Part shown: piece by piece, positions 1 through 13,045 of the stretch | How the letters are laid out: the number at the start of each line of letters is the position of its first letter | Position numbering within the stretch: the first letter of the stretch is position 1 | Source of the DNA: Galeopsis tetrahit | Taxonomy: Eukaryota > Streptophyta > Magnoliopsida > Lamiales > Lamiaceae | Direction of reading: 5' to 3' | Assembly (NCBI GenBank): GCA_963675135.1 | Contig: CAVLYN010000095.1 | Location: 1 to 64,000 of the forward strand | Length of the DNA: 64,000 nucleotides | Notes under the pieces: generated by a model | Databases searched by the model: none | What the model saw: only the letters and a program-made list of their open reading frames with translations | What the model was told of the DNA's origin: nothing | Program-made: the position numbers and the translations under genes

Positions 1-482
1 CGCATGGTTGTGTGCCGTTTTTACAAAGTTTTCAGATTGCCTCGAAGGTTTGCACCCCTCACTGAATTGGTCATAGAATCAATTGTGTCGAGACGGTTTT
101 TGAATTTGAGGCCTCGGGTTCGGAGTTTTTGACGTCGTCGCCCATAGCCAAATTGCGCACATGCTTGTGAGCCGTTTTTACAAAGTTTTCAGATTGCCTT
201 CCAGGTATGCATTGCCCACTGAATTGGCCATAGAATAAATTGTGTCGAGAAAGTTTTTGAATTTGAGGCCTCGGGTGCGGAGTTTTTGACGTCGTCGCCC
301 ATAGCCAAACTTGCGCGCATGGTTGTGTGCCGTTTATACAAAGTTTTCAGATTGCCTCGAAGGTTTGCATCCCTCACTGAATTGGACATAGAATCAATTG
401 TGTTGAGACGGTTTTTGAATTTGAGGCCTCGGGTGCGGAGTTTTTGACGTCGTCGGCCATAGCCAAATTGCGCGCATGCTTG

Positions 483-3400
483 TGCGACGTTTTTACAAAG
501 TTTTCAGATTGCCTCCCGGGTTTGAATTTCCCACTAAATTGGCCATAGAATCAATTGTGTCGAGAAAGTTTTTGAATTTGAGGCCTCAGGTGCGAAGTTT
601 TTGACGTCGTTGCCCATAGCCAAACTTGCGCGCATGGATGTTTGCCGTTTTTAAAAAGTTTTCAGATTGCCTCCTAGGTTTGCATCCCTCACTGAATTGG
701 CCTTAGAATCAATTGTGTCAAGACGGTTTTTGAATTTGAGGCCTCGGCTGCAGAGTTTTTGACGTCGTCGCCCATAGCCAAATTGCGCGCATGCTTGTGC
801 GCCGTTTTTACAAAGTTTTCAGATTGCCTCCCGGGTTTGCATTTCCCACTGAATTGGCCATAGAATCAATTGTGTCGAGAAAGTTTTTGAATTTGAGGCC
901 TCAGGTGCGAAGTTTTTGACGTCGTCGCCCATAGCCAAACTTGCGCATGGATGTTTGCCGTTTTTACAAAATTTTCAGATTGCCTCCTAGGTTTGCACCC
1001 CTCACTGAATTGGCCTTAGAATCAATTGTGTCGAGACGGTTTTTGAATTTGAGGCCTCGGGTGCAGAGTTTTTGACGTCGTCGCCCATAGCCAAATTGCG
1101 CGCATGCTTGTGCGCCGTTTTTACAAAGTTTTCAGATTGCCTCCCGGGTTTGCATTTTCCACTGAATTGGCCATAGAATCAATTGTGTCGAGAAATTTTT
1201 TGAATTTGAGGCCTCGAGTGCGAAGTTTTTGACGTCGTCGCCCATAGCCAAACTTGCGCGCATTGATGTTTGCCGTTTTTACAAAGTTTTCAGATTGCCT
1301 CCTAGGTTTGCATCCCTCACTGAATTGGCATTAGAATCAATTGTGTCGAGACGGTTTTTGAATTTGAGGCCTCGGGTTCGGAGTTTTTGACGTCGTCGCC
1401 CATAGCCAAATTGCGCACATGCTTGTGAGCTGTTTTTACAAAGTTTTCAGATTGCCTTCCAGGTATGCATTTCCCACTGAATTGGCCATAGAATAAATTG
1501 TGTCGAGAAAGTTTTTGAATTTGAGGCCTCGGGTGCGGAGTTTTTGACGTCGTCGCCCATAGCCAAACTTGCGCGCATGGTTGTGTGCCGTTTATACAAA
1601 GTTTTCAGATTGCCTCGAAGGTTTGCATCCCTCACTGAATTGGACATAGAATCAATTGTGTTGAGACGGTTTTTGAATTTGAGGCCTCGGGTGCGGAGTT
1701 TTTGACGTCGTCGGCCATAGCCAAATTGCGCGCATGCTTGTGCGCCGTTTTTACAAAGTTTTCAGATTGCCTCCTGGGTTTGCATTTCCCACTGAATTGG
1801 CCATAGAATCAATTGTGTCGAGAAAGTTTTTGAATTTGAGGCCTCGGGTGCGAAGTTTTTGACGTCGTCGCCTACACCCAAACTTGCGCGCATGGATGTT
1901 TGCCGTTTTTACAAAGTTTTCAGATTGCCTCCTAGGTTTGCATCCCTCACTGAATTGGCCTTAGAATCAATTTTGTCGAGACGGTTTTTGAATTTGAGGC
2001 TCGGGTGCAGAGTTTTTGACGTCGTCGCCCATAGCCAAATTGCGCGCATGCTTGTGCGCCGTTTTTACAAAGTTTTCAGATTGCCTCCTGGGTCTGCATT
2101 TCCCACTTAATTGGCCATAGAATCAATTGTGTCGAGAAAATTTTTGAATTTGAGGCCTCGGGTGCGAAGTTTTTGACGTCGTCGCCTATAGCCAAACTTG
2201 CGCGCATGGATGTTTGCCGTTTTTACAAAGTTTTCAGATTGCCTCCTAGGTTTGCATCCCTCACTGAATTGGCATTAGAATCAATTGTGTCGAGACGGTT
2301 TTTGAATTTGAGGCCTCGGGTGCAGAGTTTTTGACGTCGTCGCCCATAGCCAAATTGCGCGCATGCTTGTGAGCCGTTTTTACAAAGTTTTTAGATTGCC
2401 TCCTAGGTTTGCATTTCCCACAGAATTGGCCATAGAATAAATTGTGTCGAGAAAGTTTTTGAATTTGAGGCCTCGGGTGCGGAGTTTTTGACGTCGTCGC
2501 CCATAGCCAAACTTGCGCGCATGGTTGTGTGCCGTTTTTACAAAGTTTTCAGATTGCCTCGAAGGTTTGCACCCCTCACTGAATTGGTCATAGAATCAAT
2601 TGTGTCGAGACGGTTTTTGAATTTGAGGCCTCGGGTTCGGAGTTTTTGACGTCGTCGCCCATAGCCAAATTGCGCACATGCTTGTGAGCCGTTTTTACAA
2701 AGTTTTCAGATTGCCTTCCAGGTATGCATTTCCCACTGAATTGGCCATAGAATAAATTGTGTCGAGAAAGTTTTTGAATTTGAGGCCTCGGGTGCGGAGT
2801 TTTTGACGTCGTCGCCCATAGCCAAACTTGCGCGCATGGTTGTGTGCCGTTTTTACAAAGTTTTCAGATTGCCTCGAAGGTTTGCATCCCTCACTGAATT
2901 GGACATAGAATCAATTGTGTTGAGACGGTTTTTGAATTTGAGGCCTCGGGTGCGGAGTTTTTGACGTCGTCGGCCATAGCCAAATTGCGCGCATGCTTGT
3001 GCGCCGTTTTTACAAAGTTTTCAGATTGCCTCCTGGGTTTGCATTTCCCACTGAATTGGCCATTGAATCAATTGTATCGAGAAAGTTTTTGAATTTGAGG
3101 CCTCGGGTGCGAAGTTTTTGACGTCGTCGCCTATAGCCAAACTTGCGCGCATGGATGTTTGCCGTTTTTACAAAGTTTTCAGATTGCCTCCTAGGTTTGC
3201 ATCCCTCACTGAATTGGCCTTAGAATCAATTGTGTCGAGACAGTTTTTGAATTTGAAGCCTCGGGTGCAGAGGTTTTGACGTCGTCGCCCATAGCCAAAT
3301 TGGGCGCACGCTTATGCGACGTTTTTACAAAGTTTTCAGATTGCCTCCCGGGTTTGAATTTCCCACTAAATTGGCCATAGAATCAATTGTGTCGAGAAAG

Positions 3401-6071
3401 TTTTTGAATTTGAGGCCTCAGGTGCGAAGTTTTTGACGTCGTTGCCCATAGCCAAACTTGCGCGCATGGATGTTTGCCGTTTTTAAAAAGTTTTCAGATT
3501 GCCTCCTAGGTTTGCATCCCTCACTGAATTGGCCTTAGAATTAATTGTGTCAAGACGGTTTTTGAATTTGAGGCCTCGGCTGCAGAGTTTTTGACGTCGT
3601 CGCCCATAGCCAAATTGCGCGCATGCTTGTGCGCCGTTTTTACAAAGTTTTCAGATTGCCTCCCGGGTTTGCATTTCCCACTGAATTGGCCATAGAATCA
3701 ATTGTGTCGAGAAAGTTTTTGAATTTGAGGCCTCAGGTGCGAAGTTTTTGACGTCGTCGCCCATAGCCAAACTTGCGCATGGATGTTAGCCGTTTTTACA
3801 AAATTTTCAGATTGCCTCCTAGGTTTGCACCCCTCACTGAATTGGCCTTAGAATCAATTGTGTCGAGACGGTTTTTGAATTTGAGGCCTCGGGTGCAGAG
3901 TTTTTGACGTCGTCGCCCATAGCCAAATTGCGCGCATGCTTGTGCGCCGTTTTTACAAAGTTTTCAGATTGCCTCCCGGGTTTGCATTTTCCACTGAATT
4001 GGCCATAGAATCAATTGTGTCGAGAAATTTTTTGAATTTGAGGCCTCGAGTGCGAAGTTTTTGACGTCGTCGCCCATAGCCAAACTTGCGCGCATTGATG
4101 TTTGCCGTTTTTACAAAGTTTTCAGATTGCCTCCTAGGTTTGCATCCCTCACTGAATTGGCATTAGAATCAATTGTGTCGAGACGGTTTTTGAATTTGAG
4201 GCCTCGGGTTCGGAGTTTTTGACGTCGTCGCCCATAGCCAAATTGCGCACATGCTTGTGAGCTGTTTTTACAAAGTTTTCAGATTGCCTTCCAGGTATGC
4301 ATTTCCCACTGAATTGGCCATAGAATAAATTGTGTCGAGAAAGTTTTTGAATTTGAGGCCTCGGGTGCGGAGTTTTTGACGTCGTCGCCCATAGCCAAAC
4401 TTGCGCGCATGGTTGTGTGCCGTTTATACAAAGTTTTCAGATTGCCTCGAAGGTTTGCATCCCTCACTGAATTGGACATAGAATCAATTGTGTTGAGACG
4501 GTTTTTGAATTTGAGGCCTCGGGTGCGGAGTTTTTGACGTCGTCGGCCATAGCCAAATTGCGCGCATGCTTGTGCGCCGTTTTTACAAAGTTTTCAGATT
4601 GCCTCCTGGGTTTGCATTTCCCACTGAATTGGCCATAGAATCAATTGTGTCGAGAAAGTTTTTGAATTTGAGGCCTCGGGTGCGAAGTTTTTGACGTCGT
4701 CGCCTATACCCAAACTTGCGCGCATGGATGTTTGTCGTTTTTACAAAGTTTTCAGATTGCCTCCTAGGTTTGCATCCCTCACTGAATTGGCCTTAGAATC
4801 AATTTTGTCGAGACGGTTTTTGAATTTGAGGCTCGGGTGCAGAGTTTTTGACGTCGTCGCCCATAGCCAAATTGCGCGCATGCTTGTGCGCCGTTTTTAC
4901 AAAGTTTTCAGATTGCCTCCTGGGTCTGCATTTCCCACTTAATTGGCCATAGAATCAATTGTGTCGAGAAAATTTTTGAATTTGAGGCCTCGGGTGCGAA
5001 GTTTTTGACGTCGTCGCCTATAGCCAAACTTGCGCGCATGGATGTTTGCCGTTTTTACAAAGTTTTCAGATTGCCTCCTAGGTTTGCATCCCTCACTGAA
5101 TTGGCATTAGAATCAATTGTGTCGAGACGGTTTTTGAATTTGAGGCCTCGGGTGCAGAGTTTTTGACGTCGTCGCCCATAGCCAAATTGCGCGCATGCTT
5201 GTGAGCCGTTTTTACAAAGTTTTTAGATTGCCTCCTAGGTTTGCATTTCCCACAGAATTGGCCATAGAATAAATTGTGTCGAGAAAGTTTTTGAATTTGA
5301 GGCCTCGGGTGCGGAGTTTTTGACGTCGTCGCCCATAGCCAAACTTGCGCGCATGGTTGTGTGCCGTTTTTACAAAGTTTTCAGATTGCCTCGAAGGTTT
5401 GCACCCCTCACTGAATTGGTCATAGAATCAATTGTGTCGAGACGGTTTTTGAATTTGAGGCCTCGGGTTCGGAGTTTTTGACGTCGTCGCCCATAGCCAA
5501 ATTGCGCACATGCTTGTGAGCCGTTTTTACAAAGTTTTCAGATTGCCTTCCAGGTATGCATTTCCCACTGAATTGGCCATAGAATAAATTGTGTCGAGAA
5601 AGTTTTTGAATTTGAGGCCTCGGGTGCGGAGTTTTTGACGTCGTCGCCCATAGCCAAACTTGCGCGCATGGTTGTGTGCCGTTTTTACAAAGTTTTCAGA
5701 TTGCCTCGAAGGTTTGCATCCCTCACTGAATTGGACATAGAATCAATTGTGTTGAGACGGTTTTTGAATTTGAGGCCTCGGGTGCGGAGTTTTTGACGTC
5801 GTCGGCCATAGCCAAATTGCGCGCATGCTTGTGCGCCGTTTTTACAAAGTTTTCAGATTGCCTCCTGGGTTTGCATTTCCCACTGAATTGGCCATTGAAT
5901 CAATTGTATCGAGAAAGTTTTTGAATTTGAGGCCTCGGGTGCGAAGTTTTTGACGTCGTCGCCTATAGCCAAACTTGCGCGCATGGATGTTTGCCGTTTT
6001 TACAAAGTTTTCAGATTGCCTCCTAGGTTTGCATCCCTCACTGAATTGGCCTTAGAATCAATTGTGTCGAG
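483..6071. repeat. Tandem 18-monomer (2,832-bp) higher-order repeat
   Basis: Two adjacent copies, about 483-3,240 and 3,315-6,071, are offset by exactly 2,832 bp (18 monomers). Shared private variants include TTTGAATTTCCCACTAAATT (about 510 and 3,350), GCGCATTGATG (1,258 and 4,090), a one-base-shorter GAGGCTCGGG (2,000 and 4,830) and CATTGAATCAATTGTATCG (3,060 and 5,892). I saw only a handful of substitutions between copies, for example CCTACACCC versus CCTATACCC. The duplication is therefore much younger than the divergence between neighbouring monomers. Confidence 0.85.
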
Positions 6072-6249
6072 ACGGTTTTTGAATTTGAGGCTCGGGTGCA
6101 GAGTTTTTGACGTCGTCGCCCATAGCCAAATTGTGCGCATGCTTGTGCGCCGTTTTTACAAAGTTTTCAGATTGCCTCCTGGTTTTGCATTTCCCACTTA
6201 ATTGGCCATAGAATCAATTGTGTCGAGAAAGTTTTTGAATTTGAGGCCT

Positions 6250-9120
6250 CAGGTGCGAAGTTTTTGACGTCGTCGCCTATAGCCAAACTTGCGCGCATGG
6301 ATGTTTGCCGTTTTTACAAAGTTTTCAGATTGCCTCCTAGGTTTGCATCTCTCACTGAATTGGCCTTAGAATCAATTGTGTCGAGACAGTTTTTGAATTT
6401 GAGGCCTCGGGTGCGGAGTTTTTGACGTCGTCCCCCATAGCCAAATTGCGCGCATGCTTGTGTGCCGTTTTTACAAAGTTTTCAGATTGCCTCTCGGGTT
6501 TGCATTTCCCACTGAATTGGCCATAGAATCAATTGTGTCGAGAAAGTTTTTGAATTTGAGGCCTCGGGTGCGAAGTTTTTGACGTCGTCGCCCATAGCCA
6601 AACTTGTGCGCACGGATGTTTGCCGTTTTTACAAAGTTTTCAGATTGCCTCCTAGGTTTGCATCCCTCACTGAATTGGCCTTAGAATCAATTATGTCGAG
6701 ACGGTTTTTGAATTTGAGGCCTCGGGTGCAGAGTTTTTGACGTCGTCGCCCATAGCCAAATTGCGCGCACGCTTATGCGCCGTTTTTACAAAGTTTTCAG
6801 ATTGCCTCCTGGGTTTGCATATCCCACTTAATTGGCCATAGAATCAATTGTGTCGAGAAAGTTTTTGAATTTGAGGCCTCGGGTGCGAAGTTTTTGACGT
6901 CGTCGCCTATAGCCAAACTTGCGCGCATGGATGTTTGCCGTTTTTACAAAGTTTTCAGATTGCCTCCTAGGTTTGCATCTCTCACTGAATTGGCCTTAGA
7001 ATCAATTGTGTCGAGACAGTTTTTGAATTTGAGGCCTCGGGTGCGGAGTTTTTGACGTCGTCCCCCATAGCCAAATTGCGCGCATACTTGTGTGCCGTTT
7101 TTACAAAGTTTTCAGATTGCCTCTCGGGTTTGCATTTCCCACTGAATTGGCCATAGAATCAATTGTGTCGAGAAAGTTTTTGAATTTGAGGCCTCGGGTG
7201 CGAAGTTTTTGACGTCGTCGCCCATAGCCAAACTTGCGCGCACGGATGTTTGCCGTTTTTACAAAGTTTTCAGATTGCCTCCTAGGTTTGCATCCCTCAC
7301 TGAATTGGCCTTAGAATCAATTGTGTCGAGACGGTTTTTGAATTTGAGGCCTCGGGTGCAGAGTTTTTGACGTCGTCGCCCATAGCCAAATTGCGCGCAC
7401 GCTTATGCGCCGTTTTTACAAAGTTTTCAGATTGCCTCCCGGGTTTGAATTTCCCACTAAATTGGCCATAGAATCAATTGTGTCGAGAAAGTTTTTGAAT
7501 TTGAGGCCTCAGGTGCGAAATTTTTGACGTCGTCGCCCATAGCCAAACTTGAGCGCATGGATGTTTGCCGTTTTTACAAAGTTTTCAGATTGCCTCCTAG
7601 GTTTGCATCCCTCACTGAATTGGCCTTAGAATCAATTGTGTCAAGACGGTTTTTGAATTTGAGGCCTCGGGTGCAGAGTTTTTGACGTCGTCGCCTATAG
7701 CCAAATTGCGCGCATGCTTGTGCGCCGTTTTTACAAAGTTTTCAGATTGCCTCCCGGGTTTGCATTTCCCACTGAATTGGCCATAGAATCAATTGTGTCG
7801 AGACGGTTTTTGAATTTGAGGCCTCGGGTGCGTAGTTTTTGACGTCGTCGCCCATAGCCAAACTTGCGTGCATGGTTGTGTGCCGTTTTTACAAAGTTTT
7901 CAGATTGCCTCCTAGGTTTGCATCCCTCACTGAATTGGCCTTAGAATCAATTATGTCGAGACGGTTTTTGAATTTGAGGCCTCGGGTGCAGAGTTTTTGA
8001 CGTCGTCGCCCATAGCCAAATTGCGCGCACGCTTATGCGCCGTTTTTACAAAGTTTTCAGATTGCCTCCTGGGTTTGCATATCCCACTTAATTGGCCATA
8101 GAATCAATTGTGTCGAGAAAGTTTTTGAATTTGAGGCCTCGGGTGCGAAGTTTTTGACGTCGTCGCCTATAGCCAAACTTGCGCGCATGGATGTTTGCCG
8201 TTTTTACAAAGTTTTCAGATTGCCTCCTAGGTTTGCATCTCTCACTGAATTGGCCTTAGAATCAATTGTGTCGAGACAGTTTTTGAATTTGAGGCCTCGG
8301 GTGCGGAGTTTTTGACGTCGTCCCCCATAGCCAAATTGCGCGCATACTTGTGTGCCGTTTTTACAAAGTTTTCAGATTGCCTCTCGGGTTTGCATTTCCC
8401 ACTGAATTGGCCATAGAATCAATTGTGTCGAGAAAGTTTTTGAATTTGAGGCCTCGGGTGCGAAGTTTTTGACGTCGTCGCCCATAGCCAAACTTGCGCG
8501 CACGGATGTTTGCCGTTTTTACAAAGTTTTCAGATTGCCTCCTAGGTTTGCATCCCTCACTGAATTGGCCTTAGAATCAATTGTGTCGAGACGGTTTTTG
8601 AATTTGAGGCCTCGGGTGCAGAGTTTTTGACGTCGTCGCCCATAGCCAAATTGCGCGCACGCTTATGCGCCGTTTTTACAAAGTTTTCAGATTGCCTCCC
8701 GGGTTTGAATTTCCCACTAAATTGGCCATAGAATCAATTGTGTCGAGAAAGTTTTTGAATTTGAGGCCTCAGGTGCGAAATTTTTGACGTCGTCGCCCAT
8801 AGCCAAACTTGAGCGCATGGATGTTTGCCGTTTTTACAAAGTTTTCAGATTGCCTCCTAGGTTTGCATCCCTCACTGAATTGGCCTTAGAATCAATTGTG
8901 TCAAGACGGTTTTTGAATTTGAGGCCTCGGGTGCAGAGTTTTTGACGTCGTCGCCTATAGCCAAATTGCGCGCATGCTTGTGCGCCGTTTTTACAAAGTT
9001 TTCAGATTGCCTCCCGGGTTTGCATTTCCCACTGAATTGGCCATAGAATCAATTGTGTCGAGACGGTTTTTGAATTTGAGGCTTCGGGTGCGTAGTTTTT
9101 GACGTCGTCGCCCATAGCCA
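6250..9120. repeat. Nested 4- and 8-monomer higher-order repeats
   Basis: The private variant TCCCCCATAG (in place of TCGCCCATAG) occurs at 6,431, 7,061 and 8,321. The spacings are 630 bp (4 monomers) and 1,260 bp (8 monomers). The rare TTATGTCGAGACGG variant recurs at about 6,691 and 7,951, the same 1,260-bp offset. The block from about 6,661 to 7,860 is therefore repeated at 7,921-9,120, with a smaller 4-monomer duplication inside it. Confidence 0.75.
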
Positions 9121-12100
9121 AACTTGCGTGCATGGTTGTGTGCCGTTTTTACAAAGTTTTCAGATTGCCTCGAAGGTTTGCATCCCTCACTGAATTGGCC
9201 TTAAAATCAATTGTGTCGAGACGGTTTTTGAATTTGAGGCCTCGGGTGTAGAGTTTTTGACGTCGTCGCCCATAGCCAAATTGCGCGCACGCTTGTGCGC
9301 CGTTTTTACAAAGTTTTCAAATTGTCTCCCGGGTTTGCATTTTCCACTGAATTGGCCATAGAATCAATTGTGTCGAGAAAGTTTTTGAATTTGAGGCCTC
9401 GAGTGCGATGTTTTTGACGTCGTCGCCCATAGCCAAACTTGCGCGCATGGATGTTTGCCGTTTTTACAAAGTTTTCAGATTGCCTCCTAGGTTTGCATCC
9501 CTCACTGAATTGGCATTAGAATCAATTGTGTCGAGACGGTTTTTGAATTTGAGGCCTCGGGTGCAGAGTTTTTGACGTCGTCGCCCATAGCCAAACTTGC
9601 GCGCATGGTTGTGTGCCGTTTTTACAAAGTTTTCAGATTGCCTCGAAGGTTTGCATCCGTCACTGAATTGGACATAGAATCAATTGTGTCGAGACGGTTT
9701 TTGAATTTGAGGCCTCGGGTGCAGAGTTTTGACGTCGTCGCCCATAGCCAAACTTGCGCGCATGGTTGTGTGCAGTTTTTACAAAGTTTTCAGATTGTCT
9801 TCCGGGTTTGCATCCCTCACTGAATTGGCCATAGAATCAATTGTGTCGAGACGGTTTTTGGATTTGAGGCCTCGGGTGCGGAGTTTTTGACGTTGTCGCC
9901 CATAGCCAAACTTGCGTGCATGGTTGTGTGCCGTTTTTACAAAGTTTTCAGATTGCCTCGAAGGTTTGTATCCCTCACTGAATTGGACATAGAATCAATT
10001 GTGTCGAGACGGTTTTTGAATTTGAGGCCTCGGGTGCAGAGTTTTTGACGTCGTCGCCCATAGACAAATTGCGCGCATGCTTGTGCGCCGTTTTTACAAA
10101 GTTTTCAGATTGCCTCCCGGGTTTGCATTTCCCACTGAATTGGCCATAGAATCAATTGTGTCGAGAAAGTTTTTGAATTTGAGGCCTCGGGTGCGAAGTT
10201 TTTGACGTCGTCGCCCATAGCCAAACTTGCGCGCATGGATGTTTGCCGTTTTTACAATGTTTTCAGATTGCCTCCTAGGTTTGCATCCCTCACTGAATTG
10301 GACATAGAATCAATTGTGTCGAGACGGTTTTTGAATTTGAGGCCTCGGGTGCAGAGTTTTTGACGTCGTCGCCTATAGCCAAATTGCGCGCATGCTTGTG
10401 CGCCGTTTTTACAAAGTTTTCAGATTGCCTCCCGGGTTTGCATTTCCCACTGAATTGGCCATAGAATCAATTGTGTCGAGACGGTTTTTGAATTTGAGGC
10501 CTCGGGTGCGTAGTTTTTGACGTCGTCGCCCATAGCCAAACTTGCGTGCATGGTTGTGTGCCGTTTTTACAAAGTTTTCAGATTGCCTCCTAGGTTTGCA
10601 TCCCTCACTGAATTGGCCTTAGAATCAATTATGTCGAGACGGTTTTTGAATTTGAGGCCTCGGGTGCAGAGTTTTTGACGTCGTCGCCCATAGCCAAATT
10701 GCGCGCACGCTTATGCGCCGTTTTTACAAAGTTTTCAGATTGCCTCCTGGGTTTGCATATCCCACTTAATTGGCCATAGAATCAATTGTGTCGAGAAAGT
10801 TTTTGAATTTGAGGCCTCGGGTGCGAAGTTTTTGACGTCGTCGCCTATAGCCAAACTTGCGCGCATGGATGTTTGCCGTTTTTACAAAGTTTTCAGATTG
10901 CCTCCTAGGTTTGCATCTCTCACTGAATTGGCCTTAGAATCAATTGTGTCGAGACAGTTTTTGAATTTGAGGCCTCGGGTGCGGAGTTTTTGACGTCGTC
11001 CCCCATAGCCAAATTGCGCGCATACTTGTGTGCCGTTTTTACAAAGTTTTCAGATTGCCTCTCGGGTTTGCATTTCCCACTGAATTGGCCATAGAATCAA
11101 TTGTGTCGAGAAAGTTTTTGAATTTGAGGCCTCGGGTGCGAAGTTTTTGACGTCGTCGCCCATAGCCAAACTTGCGCGCACGGATGTTTGCCGTTTTTAC
11201 AAAGTTTTCAGATTGCCTCCTAGGTTTGCATCCCTCACTGAATTGGCCTTAGAATCAATTGTGTCGAGACGGTTTTTGAATTTGAGGCCTCGGGTGCAGA
11301 GTTTTTGACGTCGTCGCCCATAGCCAAATTGCGCGCACGCTTATGCGCCGTTTTTACAAAGTTTTCAGATTGCCTCCCGGGTTTGAATTTCCCACTAAAT
11401 TGGCCATAGAATCAATTGTGTCGAGAAAGTTTTTGAATTTGAGGCCTCAGGTGCGAAATTTTTGACGTCGTCGCCCATAGCCAAACTTGAGCGCATGGAT
11501 GTTTGCCGTTTTTACAAAGTTTTCAGATTGCCTCCTAGGTTTGCATCCCTCACTGAATTGGCCTTAGAATCAATTGTGTCAAGACGGTTTTTGAATTTGA
11601 GGCCTCGGGTGCAGAGTTTTTGACGTCGTCGCCTATAGCCAAATTGCGCGCATGCTTGTGCGCCGTTTTTACAAAGTTTTCAGATTGCCTCCCGGGTTTG
11701 CATTTCCCACTGAATTGGCCATAGAATCAATTGTGTCGAGACGGTTTTTGAATTTGAGGCTTCGGGTGCGTAGTTTTTGACGTCGTCGCCCATAGCCAAA
11801 CTTGCGTGCATGGTTGTGTGCCGTTTTTACAAAGTTTTCAGATTGCCTCGAAGGTTTGCATCCCTCACTGAATTGGCCTTAAAATCAATTGTGTCGAGAC
11901 GGTTTTTGAATTTGAGGCCTCGGGTGTAGAGTTTTTGACGTCGTCGCCCATAGCCAAATTGCGCGCACGCTTGTGCGCCGTTTTTACAAAGTTTTCAAAT
12001 TGTCTCCCGGGTTTGCATTTTCCACTGAATTGGCCATAGAATCAATTGTGTCGAGAAAGTTTTTGAATTTGAGGCCTCGAGTGCGATGTTTTTGACGTCG

Positions 12101-13045
12101 TCGCCCATAGCCAAACTTGCGCGCATGGATGTTTGCCGTTTTTACAAAGTTTTCAGATTGCCTCCTAGGTTTGCATCCCTCACTGAATTGGCATTAGAAT
12201 CAATTGTGTCGAGACGGTTTTTGAATTTGAGGCCTCGGGTGCAGAGTTTTTGACGTCGTCGCCCATAGCCAAACTTGCGCGCATGGTTGTGTGCCGTTTT
12301 TACAAAGTTTTCAGATTGCCTCGAAGGTTTGCATCCGTCACTGAATTGGACATAGAATCAATTGTGTCGAGACGGTTTTTGAATTTGAGGCCTCGGGTGC
12401 AGAGTTTTGACGTCGTCGCCCATAGCCAAACTTGCGCGCATGGTTGTGTGCAGTTTTTACAAAGTTTTCAGATTGTCTTCCGGGTTTGCATCCCTCACTG
12501 AATTGGCCATAGAATCAATTGTGTCGAGACGGTTTTTGGATTTGAGGCCTCGGGTGCGGAGTTTTTGACGTTGTCGCCCATAGCCAAACTTGCGTGCATG
12601 GTTGTGTGCCGTTTTTACAAAGTTTTCAGATTGCCTCGAAGGTTTGTATCCCTCACTGAATTGGACATAGAATCAATTGTGTCGAGACGGTTTTTGAATT
12701 TGAGGCCTCGGGTGCAGAGTTTTTGACGTCGTCGCCCATAGACAAATTGCGCGCATGCTTGTGCGCCGTTTTTACAAAGTTTTCAGATTGCCTCCCGGGT
12801 TTGCATTTCCCACTGAATTGGCCATAGAATCAATTGTGTCGAGAAAGTTTTTGAATTTGAGGCCTCGGGTGCGAAGTTTTTGACGTCGTCGCCCATAGCC
12901 AAACTTGCGCGCATGGATGTTTGCCGTTTTTACAATGTTTTCAGATTGCCTCCTAGGTTTGCATCCCTCACTGAATTGGACATAGAATCAATTGTGTCGA
13001 GACGGTTTTTGAATTTGAGGCCTCGGGTGCAGAGTTTTTGACGTC
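7690..13045. repeat. Tandem 17-monomer (2,678-bp) higher-order repeat
   Basis: Two tandem copies, about 7,690-10,367 and 10,368-13,045, match at an offset of 2,678-2,679 bp (17 monomers). Shared markers are the TCCCCCATAG variant (8,321 and 11,000), a one-base deletion GCAGAGTTTTGACG (about 9,722 and 12,400), TTTGGATTTGAGG (about 9,857 and 12,536) and TTTTTACAATGTTTTC (about 10,250 and 12,930). The first copy overlaps the end of the 8-monomer duplication, so the two amplification events were layered. Confidence 0.8.
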